Assembly (NCBI GenBank): GCA_963575745.1
Contig: CAUYUJ010000947.1
Span: 623,566 to 645,482, forward strand
DNA: 21,917 nucleotides
Reading direction: 5' to 3'
Source: Prorocentrum cordatum
Taxonomy: Eukaryota > Sar > Dinophyceae > Prorocentrales > Prorocentraceae
The notes beneath the pieces are model-generated. The model made no database searches. It was given only the letters and a program-made list of their open reading frames with translations, and had not been told where the DNA came from. Positions 1 to 9,674 of this stretch are shown here, one piece after another. Position 1 is the first letter of the stretch. Every line of letters begins with the position of its first letter. A program made the position numbers and the translations under genes.

Positions 1-59
1 GCAGAGCCACCCCGGTTCCCGCCCCCCAGTAGAGCTGAAAAAGCGTAGGAATTGAGGCT

Positions 60-1200
60 CAGGCTGTTCTGAGGGTCTTTGAAGCTCACACGCTGGCTCG
101 GCGGATTTCTCGTCCGAGGACGTGCCCGACCCAACCTTGAGGGAATTCCACCTACGGTCTCAATGGGCGTCGGCGCATGGCGGCGCCGCGCCAATTTGGA
201 CACGCGCCCCACAAAAGGTTCGCTGCCTGATAGTGAGCTCCCACATGCGGCCTCCACGGGCGCAGACGCAGGGCGGCACCGCGTATATTCTGGCACACCC
301 TTCGCGAGGATCGTTGCCCCACGGGGAGCCCCACGTGCGGCCCGCGCGGGCGCAGACGCGTGGCGGCACCGCGCCAGTCCCGACACGCCCCTCGCGAGGA
401 CCATGGCCGCACGGGGAGCTCCGCCCGCCGATGTTTTCTGTGGCGCAGGCGCATGGCCGCACCGCGCCCATCTCGGCACACCCCTCTCGAGGACCTTTAC
501 CCCGTAGGGGATCCAACCTGCGCTTTCAGCGGGCGCGGGCACGTGGCGGCACCGCCTCCGCTTCAGTACGCCTCTCACGAGGGTCGTGCTCCCCATAGGG
601 CGCCCCACCCGCGGTTTCATTGGGCTCAGGCGTATGGCGGCACTGCGCATATTCCAGGACGCTCGTTACGGGGACCGTGGCCACGCAGTGAGCCCCACTT
701 GCGGTCTCATTTGGCGCAGGCGCGTGGAGGCTCCCTCACCCAATTCGGCACTCCTCGCGAGGGCCGTGTCCCCGTATGCTGCCTCAGTGGGGAAGTCTGC
801 ACAGCTGCGCCACGCCAGTTTCGGCAGACAATTCGTGAGGACCGTGCACCTGCACGCATCTCCACCTGCGACCATAGTGGGAGGGTCCTCATGTGGCCTT
901 CGCGAGTACCGTACTCCCATATGGAGTTCCACCTATGGTTCCAGTGTGCCAGTTCGCATGACTGGGCCGCCCATTGCGACACACCCCTCACAAGGATCGT
1001 GGCCCAATAGGAAGCTTCACTTACGGACCCAGTGAGAGATCCCGCATGGCCGCGCAGCACACTTCGGCACACCCCTCACGAGGATCGTGGCCCTATGGGG
1101 AGCTCCATCTCGGGTCTCAGTGTGAGCCCACGAGTGTGGCCCCGAACTCATGTCGTCGCACCCCTCAGTTGGATCGCGCGCTGTAGGAAGCTCAGCTCGC
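60..1200. repeat. Degenerate 90-bp tandem repeat, block 1 (about 12 copies)
   Basis: A motif close to CGAGGATCGTGGCCCCATGG, usually followed by GGAGCTCC, recurs near 214, 304, 394, 487, 577, 668, 757, 835, 902, 990, 1078 and 1168. Spacing is close to 90 bp, with two shorter intervals of about 78 and 67. Each unit continues with a GGCGCAGGCGC-like segment, then GGCGGCACCGCGCC, then a CGGCACACCCCTC-like segment. Because 90 is a multiple of three and stops are rare, long open frames appear on both strands. Their arginine, alanine and proline-rich translations are by-products of the repeat. Bases 1-60 hold nothing I recognise. Confidence 0.85.
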
Positions 1201-1404
1201 CTCGGCGCGCCTGGTCCGCCGCCTCCTCCGCGCCGCCCCAATCTTATCTGTTTCGCGGAGCGCTGCTCACGTGGAGAGAGCCGCGCCTTGCGCTACTCGC
1301 AGCTGCATAGGGTCGGACCCGTCGCCAATTTTTTGTTGGTTGCTCAAACATCGTTTTGAGTCAGCAGTGCCCCTCGCGTTTCCTCCTTCCTCGCCTCCGA
1401 ACCG
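1200..1404. other. Spacer between repeat block and CAT/CTC tract
   Basis: This moderately GC-rich stretch includes a run of CCGCC-type sequence near 1215-1240. I see no gene, RNA or clear repeat in it. Confidence 0.4.
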
Positions 1405-1530
1405 TTATCCTGTTCACCAGCACCATCCTCATCGTCACCACCATCCTCCTCCTCCTCCTCATCATCATCGTCAGCATCATCATCCCCTTCACAACATCAC
1501 CTTCATCGTTGTTACCACCATCATTATCTG
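1405..1530. repeat. Imperfect CAC/CAT/CTC trinucleotide microsatellite
   Basis: Interrupted CAC, CAT, CCT and CTC triplets fill this segment. It is the reverse-complement counterpart of the GAT/GGA tracts found later on the + strand. Confidence 0.85.
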
Positions 1531-1564
1531 AATCACCGATTCGCCACACCGCTTACACGCTTGC

Positions 1565-1990
1565 GCGTTTCGTACCCTCATGAGGAGTTTCACCGAAGAC
1601 CCAAGTGGCAGTGGCCGCATGTGGTACCCCCTACAGTTTCGCCGCACCCCTTACACGTTCCGTGGCCAAATAAGGAGCTCCACCGATGGCTCAGGTGACA
1701 GCGGCCGCATGCGGTAATCCCCCCCACAATTCGCACACCCCTCGCACAGTCCGTGGCCCCAAAGAGAGCTCCACCGAAGGCCCCCATAGCAGCGGCCGCA
1801 GGCGGTACTTCTCCCAGTTTTGCCGCACCGCTCACACGCCTCGTGGCCCCCCAGGGAGCTCCGCCGAAGGTTCCAGTGGTAGCGACCGCATGCCCTTTAT
1901 CCCTGCAGCTTCGCACGCCCCTCGCGCGCTTCGTGGTCCCACAGCGCGCTCCACCGACGGCCCCGGTGGCCGTGCCCGTCATCCCAGGCC
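1565..1990. repeat. 90-bp tandem repeat, block 2 (about 5 copies)
   Basis: CGTGGCCCC-like anchors lie at 1571, 1661, 1752, 1842 and 1932, so the period is 90-91 bp. GGAGCTCCACCGA and GCGGCCGCA segments follow at fixed offsets. The arrangement and core match block 1, so this is a subfamily of the same satellite, more homogeneous than block 1 and separated from it by the CAT/CTC tract and unique spacers. Confidence 0.85.
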
Positions 1991-2039
1991 TCGTGCTCTC
2001 GCCCGAGGCTCCTCCGCACTCTGCGAAGCCCGCTGCGTG

Positions 2040-2460
2040 GCCCCGCCCGCCCGACTCGCCCGTCCGGAGGGCCCCCCCGGGAGGGGCCCGGCCGCCCGGC
2101 CTGCCCCCGCGGGGGGGCCCACAAGCCCGACCCGCCCGCGAGGGTCCGCCCGCCCGCCCACGTGGAGGCCCGCCCGCCCGCCCGCACGTCCCGCCCAGCC
2201 CGCCCGCCACAGCCGTGGCCCGTGCCAAGAGGCGCCCTGCCTGCCTCCATGGGGGCCCTGGGCTCCCCCTGGGCTTCGGGGCTGCTCTGCGAGGGAGGGC
2301 GCGCCGTGTGCCCGCGCCAGACACCAGTGGACGCCCCGGGGTCTCAGGGCTGGGTCTCCTGTGGAGGGCTCCCGTGGTCGGGCCACTGCTGCACAGCCCA
2401 CCCGCCCCGACCCGCCCGGCAGGGTCCGCCCGCCCGACCCGCCCGTTAGGGCCTGGGCCG
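2040..2460. repeat. CCCGCC-rich low-complexity region with 280-bp-spaced duplication
   Basis: The sequence is dominated by CCCG and CCCGCC units. The string CCCGACCCGCCCG followed by AGGGTCCGCCCGCCCG occurs at 2126 and again at 2406. The segment between about 2230 and 2400 is less repetitive but shows no convincing coding sequence. Confidence 0.7.
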
Positions 2461-2469
2461 CCTGGCCCG

Positions 2470-2690
2470 CTGCCGCCGACCCTGGATCAGGCGATCGCGA
2501 ACATGGATCAAGGGGACGTGGATCAGCGATGGGTCCCGTTTCCATGGGAAATCGCGGATTTCCGCCGCCGAGCGAGGCAGCACCGGCCGCATTTTGGCGA
2601 GGGCACCTCCCCCGATCCATGGATTTGGCGACCGCGCGCCAACTCCACGGATCGCTAATCCATGTTTGCGCGCCCCCGACTGAAGGGGGG
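2470..2690. repeat. Short inverted and direct repeats around a CCATGGATT core
   Basis: TGGATCAGGCGATCGCGAAC near 2484 resembles TGGATTTGGCGACCGCG near 2620. The second copy is followed by a near-inverted copy, CGGATCGCTAATCCATG (about 2648-2664), so about 2616-2664 can fold into an imperfect hairpin. The open + frame here reads through these repeats and is not recognisable as a protein. Confidence 0.5.
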
Positions 2691-2825
2691 ACCTCCCCAG
2701 GGACCGCTGCGGGCGACCCCCCCCGGGACCCGCCTGGACACGGGGGGGGGGGCCGTATTCTGTCTTGTGACCCCCCCCCTCCCCCCCCCCCTCCTCCAGT
2801 CTCCTTCCCCCCCAGCAGGGATGGG
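2690..2825. repeat. G and C homopolymer runs
   Basis: Runs of 7-10 C or G occur repeatedly, for example a G run near 2742-2751 and C runs near 2771-2790. A G-run and C-run pair this close could form a G-quadruplex or hairpin, and the run lengths may be unreliable. Confidence 0.8.
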
Positions 2826-3190
2826 ACAAGGGGAAGGGGCTTCCCTGCGACTTGACTGCGACATCAACTTCCCTAGTTCCTCAATTTCCTTGGTACTGAC
2901 GACGACAGCGGCGACGGCGACGACAGCCTCTTCCATACACCGAAAGGTCGGCAGATCATTGCGCTTGCCACATCGACCGACGCCACCCACCGCAGCGTGA
3001 GAGAAGCAACTCGCCAGAGCAGCACAGCTCAGAGACGCCACAGCCTTTGGATATCCGAGAAGACCTCCGTGTACACCAGCTGCAGCCATTGCCGCAGCGT
3101 GAGAGAGGCAACTGACCTGCAGCTCGGCATAATGTTCGACTCGGAGAGTATTCACAGCAGACAGCTCGGAGCTGTGGTTCGGCCTCTAGC
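2826..3190. repeat. Unique stretch with a partial 102-bp duplication
   Basis: CGCAGCGTGAGAGAAGCAACT at about 2991 recurs as CGCAGCGTGAGAGAGGCAACT at about 3093, a 102-bp offset. CAGCTC and CTGCAG words repeat around both copies. A GACGGC-type triplet tract lies at 2897-2930. I see no supported gene here. Confidence 0.5.
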
Positions 3191-3865
3191 TCAGCTGGAG
3201 TGGCCACGCGCACTCAAAAGGGGCTGCGAGGCAGCTGCGTTGGCAGAGGCTGGCGCCCGTGGCGGCCAGCACAGGCAGGCCCTGTCGCCGATCCAGCCGC
3301 GGAAGTGAAGGGTGAGGCGAAGGCGAGCCATGGTACGATCGCAGCTCTGCCTCCGCCTGCCTCGATGCCGAGGCTGCACGGGGGGGCCTCCACGCCCGCC
3401 TCGGCCTCGCCCCCGATGCCTGCCCACCTCCGCCGGCGGGGGCCGTGCGCCGTTTCCCCGGCCGAGGCTTCCTCGGCTGCCTGCTGGGACTTCAGCGCGA
3501 AGGCCAGAGCTTACACCAAAATCGGGGGCCGCCCTCGGCTTGTCACCCATGCCGTCGACGCGGTCGGAGGCAGTTGCAGCCGCCCAGGCCTTCCTGGGAC
3601 CATCGAGGAGGGGACCCGTCTCCGCCGAGACCAGTCGCTGAAGCCCACCGCTGGGCTCCTCCGCGGTTTGCGACTGGTGGTCCTGAGCCGCCAGGTCGTG
3701 CTGCTGGTGCCCGTCATGCCGCTCAGGGATGTCGATGTCCTTCTGGATGTCCAGCTCCTCCTCGCTCCTGACCTCCTCCTCCTCCTCCTCCTCCTCGTCC
3801 ACGTCGGCCGTCGGGTTTGGCTTGGGCTCGGTGCTGGGCGCGACCTGCGACACAGGGCTCCGCAT
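3191..3865 (-). CDS. Acidic N-terminal ORF, unknown (low confidence)
   Basis: This is a 224-codon minus-strand frame with an ATG at 3863-3865 and a stop at 3191. The first 95 or so residues look most protein-like. They include a run of eight glutamates near residues 24-31 followed by an acidic, hydrophilic stretch (EELDIQKDIDIPERHDGHQQ). The C-terminal half becomes arginine, glycine and proline-rich and reads like random GC-rich DNA. I recognise no domain. The poly-E run is a CTC microsatellite on the + strand and alone proves nothing. It lies just downstream, in minus-strand terms, of the broken coding-like region at 3914-4690, and could be its 3' continuation in another frame. It may equally be a chance ORF. 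Confidence 0.2.
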   Translation of the reverse strand: MRSPVSQVAPSTEPKPNPTADVDEEEEEEEEVRSEEELDIQKDIDIPERHDGHQQHDLAAQDHQSQTAEEPSGGLQRLVSAETGPLLDGPRKAWAAATASDRVDGMGDKPRAAPDFGVSSGLRAEVPAGSRGSLGRGNGARPPPAEVGRHRGRGRGGRGGPPVQPRHRGRRRQSCDRTMARLRLTLHFRGWIGDRACLCWPPRAPASANAAASQPLLSARGHSS

Positions 3866-3913
3866 CCTTTGTCGCGTCCCCGTCGAACCGTCCTGTCAAC
3901 TCCGGGGCGGCCT

Positions 3914-4690
3914 TCACCATCGCGCGCCCGAGACGACGGAGGCCGCGATGGATTCGCCAGCGCTGCAGATGCGCTCCGCGAGCGCGAGGCAGGCGCCAGC
4001 AGGTAGGCTGTGTCCGCGCCTGCGGGCGACGGGCCAGCTGCACGGCACGGCTTCGCAGGCCGCGCGAGCCTCAGGCATCCGACGGTGCGGGCCAGGCGCC
4101 GACGGCTGGCACCGGCGCCGTGCGCGCCCAGACGGGCGGCGGCTGCAAGGCTGCCGCCGGCGCTCAGCAGCAGGCTCAGGCCGCGCCCCTGGCTGGGGGC
4201 GATTGAGCTCCCTGCCGCTCGCCTGCGCGATCACGCCGACGGGCGTGTGAAACGATTGAGCGGCGGCGGGGCGCCTCCGCACCTCCAGTGTGTCTACGTT
4301 GGGGGCGCCATCGCGTCTCTGTGCCTAGGCAGCCGAGCCAGCTCAGCGAGCACGGGGGTCTCCAGCACCGGCGGCCCTGTGAGCTCCGCGCGGAGCGATC
4401 CGTCCTCGCGCTCGTCCGCGCACACGGCGGCCTGCTGGACGGTCGGGTCCAGCTCCGCCATGGCCGCCGCCTGCAGCGTCGCAGCCCTATGCACCTCCCG
4501 GGGCATCGCGACCCTTCGCTTCGAAGCTCTCGATCTTTCGCTCCAGGTCCACCGCGAGCTGCAGGGCTGCGCGCAGGCGCCCCGCGGGCGCCATCTGCGC
4601 TGCACCTTGCCTGGCGCGCCTCGCTGCAAAGTGACGCGCATGCGGGCTTAGCGTCGCGGGGCTGCTCCGCCGCCTCGGGGGCGGCCCTGC
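3914..4690 (-). pseudogene. Decayed minus-strand coding-like region, three frames, unknown product
   Basis: Reading the minus strand from about 4690 downward, protein-like sequence with GC-rich third positions continues collinearly but hops frames. One frame ends at 4487 after LAVDLERKIESFEAKGRDA. The next frame carries AAAMAELDPTVQQAAVCADE and stops at 4294. A third frame carries NVDTLEVRRRPAAAQSFHTP and later ACLALAERICSAGESIAA, then stops at 3914. The second hop falls at or near a short C-run (GCGCCCCCAAC on the minus strand), as expected of an indel or a sequencing error. I recognise no family. It could be a pseudogene, a gene with unrecognised introns, or sequence errors in a real gene. 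The + strand here is also open but less protein-like. Confidence 0.3.
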
Positions 4691-4805
4691 AGTCAGCCGC
4701 AGCCATTTCGTTTGCCGAAGAGGAGGGAAGAAGACTGAGCCGCTCTCTCCAGCGATGTAGAGAGACACGCCGCGTACCTCGCCCGCCTGGCGCGCGAGGC
4801 AGGCT
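4690..4805 (+). other. Short open segment running into the GAT tract
   Basis: In the + frame after a TGA near 4734-4736, the sequence reads DVERHAAYLARLAREAGY and then passes directly into a poly-aspartate tract encoded by GAT repeats, with a stop at about 5159. The 20 or so non-repetitive residues resemble an amphipathic helix with GC-rich third positions. This may be an exon fragment, with CTCTCTCCAG as a possible acceptor, or chance. I could not match it to the transporter exons downstream. Confidence 0.2.
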
Positions 4806-6054
4806 ATGACGACGACGCCGACGATGATAATGATGATGATGATGATGATGAGGAGGAGGAGGAGGAGGAGGAGGAGAATGTTGATGCTGACGCTGATGAT
4901 GCTGATGACGATGATTCTGACGATGATGCTGATTCTGATGATGATGCTGCTCATGATGATGATGATTATGATGATGATGATGATGATGATGATGAAGATG
5001 ATGCTGATGCTGGTGATGATGGTGATGATGATGACGATGATTACGATGATGGTGCTGTTGATGACGGTGATGATAATGGTACTACTGGTAACGACGCTGA
5101 TGATGCTGATGATGCTGATGATCATGACGATGCTGCTGCTGCTGTTGACGATGAGGTGTGAGGATGAGGATACGGATGAGGATGCGGATACGGATGATTA
5201 TGCTGATGATGATGACGATGCGGCTGCTGCTCATGATGATGGAGATGCTGATGCAGGGGAGTCGGTGACGGTTGCATCGAAGACGACAAAGGCGACGATG
5301 ACCATGCTGATGCACATGCTGATGATGATATGCTGTTGATGATGATTATGAGGGTGACGATGATGATGAGGTTGATGATGATGATGTTGATGCTGATGAT
5401 GATGATGATGATGATGATGACGATTATGATGATGCTGCTAACGATAATGATGCTGGTGAAGCTGATGCTGATGATGATAACCGCTGATGACGATAACGTC
5501 GGTGTTGACGTGGACGACGATGCTGATGATGATGGTGATAATGTTAATGAGGTTGATGATGATCGCGATGACGATGCCACAACGATGATGATTATGATAA
5601 TGAGGATAAGGATGCTTAGGATGCTGATGATGCTGATGATTATGATGCTGATGATTGTGATGATGAGGTTGCTGACTATGATGATGACGATGATGATTCT
5701 GATGATGATTCGGATGATGATGATGATGAGGATGCTGGTGATGATGACGATCATACTATTGATGCTGATGATGATGCGGCTGATGATGATGCTGATGACG
5801 ATGATGCTGCTGCTCATAACGATGAGGATGATGCTGGTGATGATGATTGTGGTGATGATGCTGATTACGATGAAGATGCTGTTAATGACGGTAATGATGT
5901 TGGTGATGATGATGGTGCTGATGACGATGATGGTAGTGATGAGAATGATGCCATTGATGGTGATGATTATGATGATGACGATGGTGATGATGATGGTGTT
6001 GATGCTGCTGCTGATGATGATGTTGATGACGATGGTGATGATGATGATGCTGCC

Positions 6055-6124
<70 letters not shown>

Positions 6125-6339
6125 GGGGTGGTGGTGGTGGTGGTGATGGTGATGATACTGCTGCTGCTGCTGATGATGAGGATGATACTGATACGGAGGA
6201 TGATGATGCTGATTATGATGATAATGATGATGCTGCTGCTGATGATGATGATGATGCTGATGATGATGCTGAGTATGATGATCATGATGATGGTGACGAG
6301 GATGACCATGATGATGATGCTGATGATGATGATGATGAC

Positions 6340-6373
<34 letters not shown>

Positions 6374-6428
6374 GTGGTGGTGATGATGATGATGGTGATG
6401 ATGATGGTGATGATGATGATGATGATGC

Positions 6429-6526
<98 letters not shown>

Positions 6527-6530
6527 CTGA
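4805..6530. repeat. 1.7-kb GAT/GCT (aspartate/alanine-type) trinucleotide tract
   Basis: GAT triplets interrupted by GCT, GGT, GAC, GTT and GAA run almost continuously. The longest perfect run is 23 GAT units at 6055-6123. Smaller blocks of GAG (4851-4875), GGT (6124-6150) and CTG (6160-6172) are embedded. All frames give long single-residue translations (poly-M, -D, -I, -H, -S), and frames switch repeatedly. I treat it as a microsatellite, not as coding sequence. Confidence 0.95.
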
Positions 6531-6778
6531 GGAGGAGGAGGAGGAGGATGAGGAGGAGGAACGGAGGAGGAGGAGGTGGTGGTGGTGGGTGTAGGATGCG
6601 GAGGAGGAGGATGCGGAGAGGAGGAGGAGGAGGAGGAGGAGGAGGAGGAGGAGGAGGAGGAGGAGGAGGGAGGAGGAGGAGGAGGAGGAGGAGGAGGAGG
6701 AGGAGGAGGAGGGAGAGGAGGGGGAGGAGGGGGAGGACCAGGAGGGGGAAGAGGAGGATGCAGAAGAGGAAGGATGGT
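6531..6778. repeat. GGA/GAG trinucleotide tract just upstream of the first exon
   Basis: An almost pure purine tract of GAG, GGA and GGGGGA units ends about 25 bp before the exon acceptor at 6803-6804. The + strand upstream of the exon is therefore purine-rich, and only the last dozen bases (CCTCTCCTCCCAG) give a pyrimidine-rich acceptor. Confidence 0.95.
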
Positions 6779-6804
6779 GAGGGCCCCCGCGCCTCTCCTC
6801 CCAG

Positions 6805-6906
6805 GGCTCGTGTTCGCCGCCCTGACGGTCTGCATCTCCCTCGGAGGGCTGCTGTTCTCCCCGAGCCTCCTGCTCAGCCTCATGTCCGCGGAGAAGATTG
6901 CCGTAG
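6805..6906 (+). CDS. MFSD5-like: MFSD5/MOT2-like MFS transporter, internal exon A
   Basis: This exon encodes a transmembrane segment of a major facilitator of the molybdate-anion transporter/MFSD5 type, a 12-TM membrane protein. After the acceptor CCTCCCAG|GG it reads GLVFAALTVCISLGGLLFS, then PSLLLSLMSAEKIAV. The G-x-x-F-A-(x)n-G-G-x-L pattern matches the helix that precedes the FE-(x)n-FFP helix in this family (TM8 in a 12-TM count). The exon starts one base into a codon and ends one base into the next. The donor is CGTAG|GCCACC, a GC donor. I chose it because it alone keeps the frame into exon B, giving G-I-F across the junction. An alternative GT donor at 6903 would break the frame. Codons are GC-rich at position three, unlike the surrounding repeats. 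Upstream exons (TM1-TM7) were not recognised in 1-6800. The family is well supported, the substrate is not. Confidence 0.8.
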
Positions 6907-6924
6907 GCCACCGCCGTGACCTCC

Positions 6925-7370
6925 ACACCCCCTCCCCCTCTCCTGCTCTCCTCCCCTCCCCGCCTCCCGCCTCCCCTCCCCTTCCCGCCTGCACTGCGCC
7001 CTCGTCCCCCCCTCCCCCCCGTCCTTCCCCCACTGATGCTCCCCGCCCGCGCGCCGGGGGCGCTGCGGCCTGGGAGCGCGGCGCTCGTGGGCGTGCGGCC
7101 CTCCTCCCTGCCTGCCTCCTTCCCTCTCCTCCCTTCCCTTGCCTGCCTCCCTTCCTCTCCTGTTCTTCTCCCCTCTTCTACCCCCCTTTGCCTCCTGCCT
7201 CCCGCCCTCCCCCCTGCCTCCCGCATCCTGCAGCCTGCCTCCTCGCTCATTCTGCGCGTTGCCTGCCTCCCTCCCTCCCTCCCTCCCTCCCCCTTCAGCA
7301 GCAGCAACCTCCCTCCCTCCCTCCCTCCCTCCCTTTCTCCCTCCACCCCCTCCTTATCCAGCTGCCTGTC
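6925..7370. repeat. Pyrimidine-rich tract with CCCT tetranucleotide runs
   Basis: The + strand is almost all C and T apart from a GC-rich interruption at about 7036-7105. CCCT units are perfect at about 7266-7290 and 7307-7335. It could form triplex DNA. The serine, leucine and proline-rich frames through it are artefacts. Confidence 0.9.
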
Positions 7371-7690
7371 GCAAGCCCCGCTGCCGTGCCAGCCCAGCGC
7401 CCTGGGTTGGTGCCTGCTCGGCGGGCGCACGGGCGGCCGTGCTGGGTGACACCTCGTGTCCCGAGCGCCGCGGCACGTGACGCAGTCTTCCGTGCTGTGT
7501 CGGGGGTTCTTTTCTTGTCCCCGTCGTAGTCTTAAGTCGGGCACGCCCCTCTACAAGAGGAGTATTCCAACACAGTCAAACAAATCGCCCGGGGGCGATG
7601 TTTCGACATTTTTGTGACTATGGTGGGGCATGTTTCGAGTATTTTTAGTTTTTCGCCCAAAATCCGCCTGTAGGGGGACATGCCCGGCCT
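7370..7690. other. Unique intronic spacer
   Basis: This is mixed-composition sequence, GC-rich to about 7490 and then more balanced. It contains no recognisable gene, RNA or repeat. Confidence 0.4.
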
Positions 7691-7699
7691 AATCGTAGT

Positions 7700-8215
7700 C
7701 TTCCCTTTCTTCAGATTTTTTCCTGGGCTCCGGTGCGGAAGTCTTGCGGGTCTGTGGGTCGACTTTGGACCACTCTGGTGCACTCTTGGGCTCTTGTGGT
7801 GCTCTCTTGGGCCGTCTTGGGGCACTATTGGCCGTCTGGGTGGTCGGGGCCGTCTTTTGGCCGTCTCGGGCCGTCCAGAGGCCCTCTTTGGCCAGCTGGG
7901 GCTTTCTTGGGGCCGCCCTGTGCCGTCTAGGAGCAATACTCTCGGGCTGTCTTGAGGATGTCTTGGAAGTCAGTTGGGCCATTTGTGGGCCCTCTTGGGC
8001 CGTCTTGGGGCCATCTTCGAGGCCTCTAGGGCCGTCTGCAGCTGCCGAAAAGACGAAGACGCTAGATTTTTCCAAAACCAACCAGGAATGAATGCTTTTC
8101 GCCTCTTCGGGCCCTGCTGGGGGTCCTCTGGCGACCTTCTTGGGTCGTGTTTGGGAGCCTCCTGGGCCGTCTCGATGCCATCTGGGGCCTGGGCCGTCTT
8201 GGAGGCATTTTTCGG
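7700..8215. repeat. Degenerate GCCGTCTTGGG minisatellite
   Basis: The motifs GGGCCGTCTTGGGGC, GGCCGTCT and CTCTTGG recur every 20-35 bp, for example near 7808, 7827, 7848, 7861, 7906, 7951, 7998, 8012 and 8164. The same motif returns at 21195-21270. Frames through it are rich in tryptophan, leucine and glycine, and are not genes. Confidence 0.75.
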
Positions 8216-8385
8216 TGGCCACATGTGAGCCCTACCCCCACCCGCCACGATTTCTACGGGTTGGGGGTGGGGGTTCATTTCGCTCGGAAAGTCCCGAGCG
8301 GAGTGAACCCCCACCCCCCCTTAGAAATCATAGAGGGGCCCCAAAGAACCTGCTGGTTCTTTTGGCACCTTCCCTATGGTTTTTC
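8211..8385 (+). repeat. Hairpin-forming repeat, family copy 1
   Basis: The core GGTGGCCACATGTGAGCCCT is followed by CCCCCACCC. A strong inverted repeat then pairs 8263-8287 (G-run, GGGTTCATTTCGCTCGG) with 8294-8319 (CCGAGCGGAGTGAAC, C-run), with only two mismatches and a loop of about 6 bp. Outside it, GATTTCTA at 8250 pairs with TAGAAATC at 8322. Related copies lie at about 11221-11350 (reverse orientation) and 12108-12235. Confidence 0.7.
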
Positions 8386-8394
8386 CGTAATATG

Positions 8395-9640
8395 CAAAAT
8401 CACCCTCCGTATCCGCCACAACAGAAATCGTTTCCGCATTGTGACACAATCCTTCTGTGCTCCGCCACAGGGATGATGCTCTTTCATTCGGAAACAAAAG
8501 GGATCCTTCTGTATTCTACCACAGGAGGAATCCTATTGAAATTAAGACATTCATCTAGAAACCATGCGCTGGCACAGTTAGCACAGAACTTCTCAGTACA
8601 AACATTAAGAACAGCCTGCGCAGGCACAGTTGGTACATATGTTTTTGAATGGAAAATGTTGTTTTCGTATGGTCAGGGGCAGTTCGAACTTTTTTGTTTT
8701 TTGTTTAAGAAAGATTTTCAATTTATGGTAACGTTCTTCTTGCCAGAGCTAAATTTTGCCTAAATCCTTTACAGATCTGTGCAGACACAAGCGACACCCA
8801 TTTTCAGAAGGGCAACCGTTAAGAAAATCGGTGCAGGCACAGTTAGCACATAACTTTTCAATACAAACAGAAAAACCTGCTCGGGAACATTTGGCACATA
8901 AGTTTTGAATGACAATGTTGTTTTCGTATGGCCAGGCGCAGTGAGCACACTATATGTAAGGGTTTTCCATCAGCGGGAACGTTCTTTCTGCCAGAACTAA
9001 AACTTGCCCAAATCCTATAAAGATCTGTGCAGGCACAAGCGAAACGCATTTTCAGAATGGCAACCGTTCAGAGAATATGTGCGGGCACAGTTGACACAGC
9101 ACAGTTGACACATAACTTTTCAACCCATTTTTTAAAACAACAACCTGCGCAGGCACAGTTGGCACATCTGTTTTTGAATGTAAATATTGTTTTCGTATTT
9201 CCAGGCACAGTTAGCACATATTCTTCTATGATTTGCCATCCGTGGGAAGTTGGAATCATATCCATAGGTGGGAGATCTTTAAAACATCTGTGATAACTGT
9301 GCCTGGCAATGCGAAAACAACATTTTCAATTCAAAACACCTGTGCCAACTGTGCTAGCGCAGGCTTTTCTGAATGTTTTCATTGAAAAGTTCTGTGCCCA
9401 GAATGCAGTAGGATTCCTTCTGCTGCGCAAGACCATCTGATGTATGTTGAAGCCGAATGCACTAGAACCGCTTTTATGGCGAAGCAGATTCCTGGCGTAC
9501 CGGAACACAATCGATTTCGTCTTATCGCATAACGCAATGGGCTTCAATCTGAACCCGAATGCAATAGACTTCATTCTATGGCGGCATGCACCGCGATTTG
9601 TCTTGTGGCGAAATACAACAGGATTATTAGCAAGGCCGCG
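8395..9640. mobile_element. Foldback-like element with long inverted arms and internal tandem repeats
   Basis: The left arm (about 8395-8690) is found inverted on the right (about 9290-9640). The left contains GCACAGAACTTCTCAGTACA, then AACAGCCTGCGCAGGCACAG, then TTTTTGAATGGAAAATGTTG. The right, reverse-complemented, has the same order: GCACAGAACTTTTCAATG, AAAAGCCTGCGCTAGCACAG, then TTTTGAATTGAAAATGTTG. The outer parts of both arms hold CCGCCACA/TCGCCACAA and GGAATCCTA words. Between the arms are about three direct copies of a 250-270 bp unit, with GTTTTCGTAT at 8661, 8920 and 9189 and AGATCTGTGCAG-type anchors at 8773 and 9021. No transposase frame is visible, so it would be non-autonomous. 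Ends and target duplication are not resolved. Confidence 0.6.
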
Positions 9641-9674
9641 CGCTGTAGGATGCTTTTGTTCCGAGTGCCACCTG

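Noticed and set aside
79-1010. Arg/Ala/Pro-rich open frames on both strands
   Set aside because: They arise from a 90-bp satellite with a period divisible by three and few stops. No domain is recognisable, and competing frames are equally open.
4806-6919. Long open frames on both strands giving poly-Met, poly-Asp, poly-Ile, poly-His or poly-Ser
   Set aside because: They are translations of the GAT/GCT and GGA microsatellite in different frames. Frames shift with each indel and no non-repetitive domain is attached, apart from the exon at 6805 that one of them happens to overlap.
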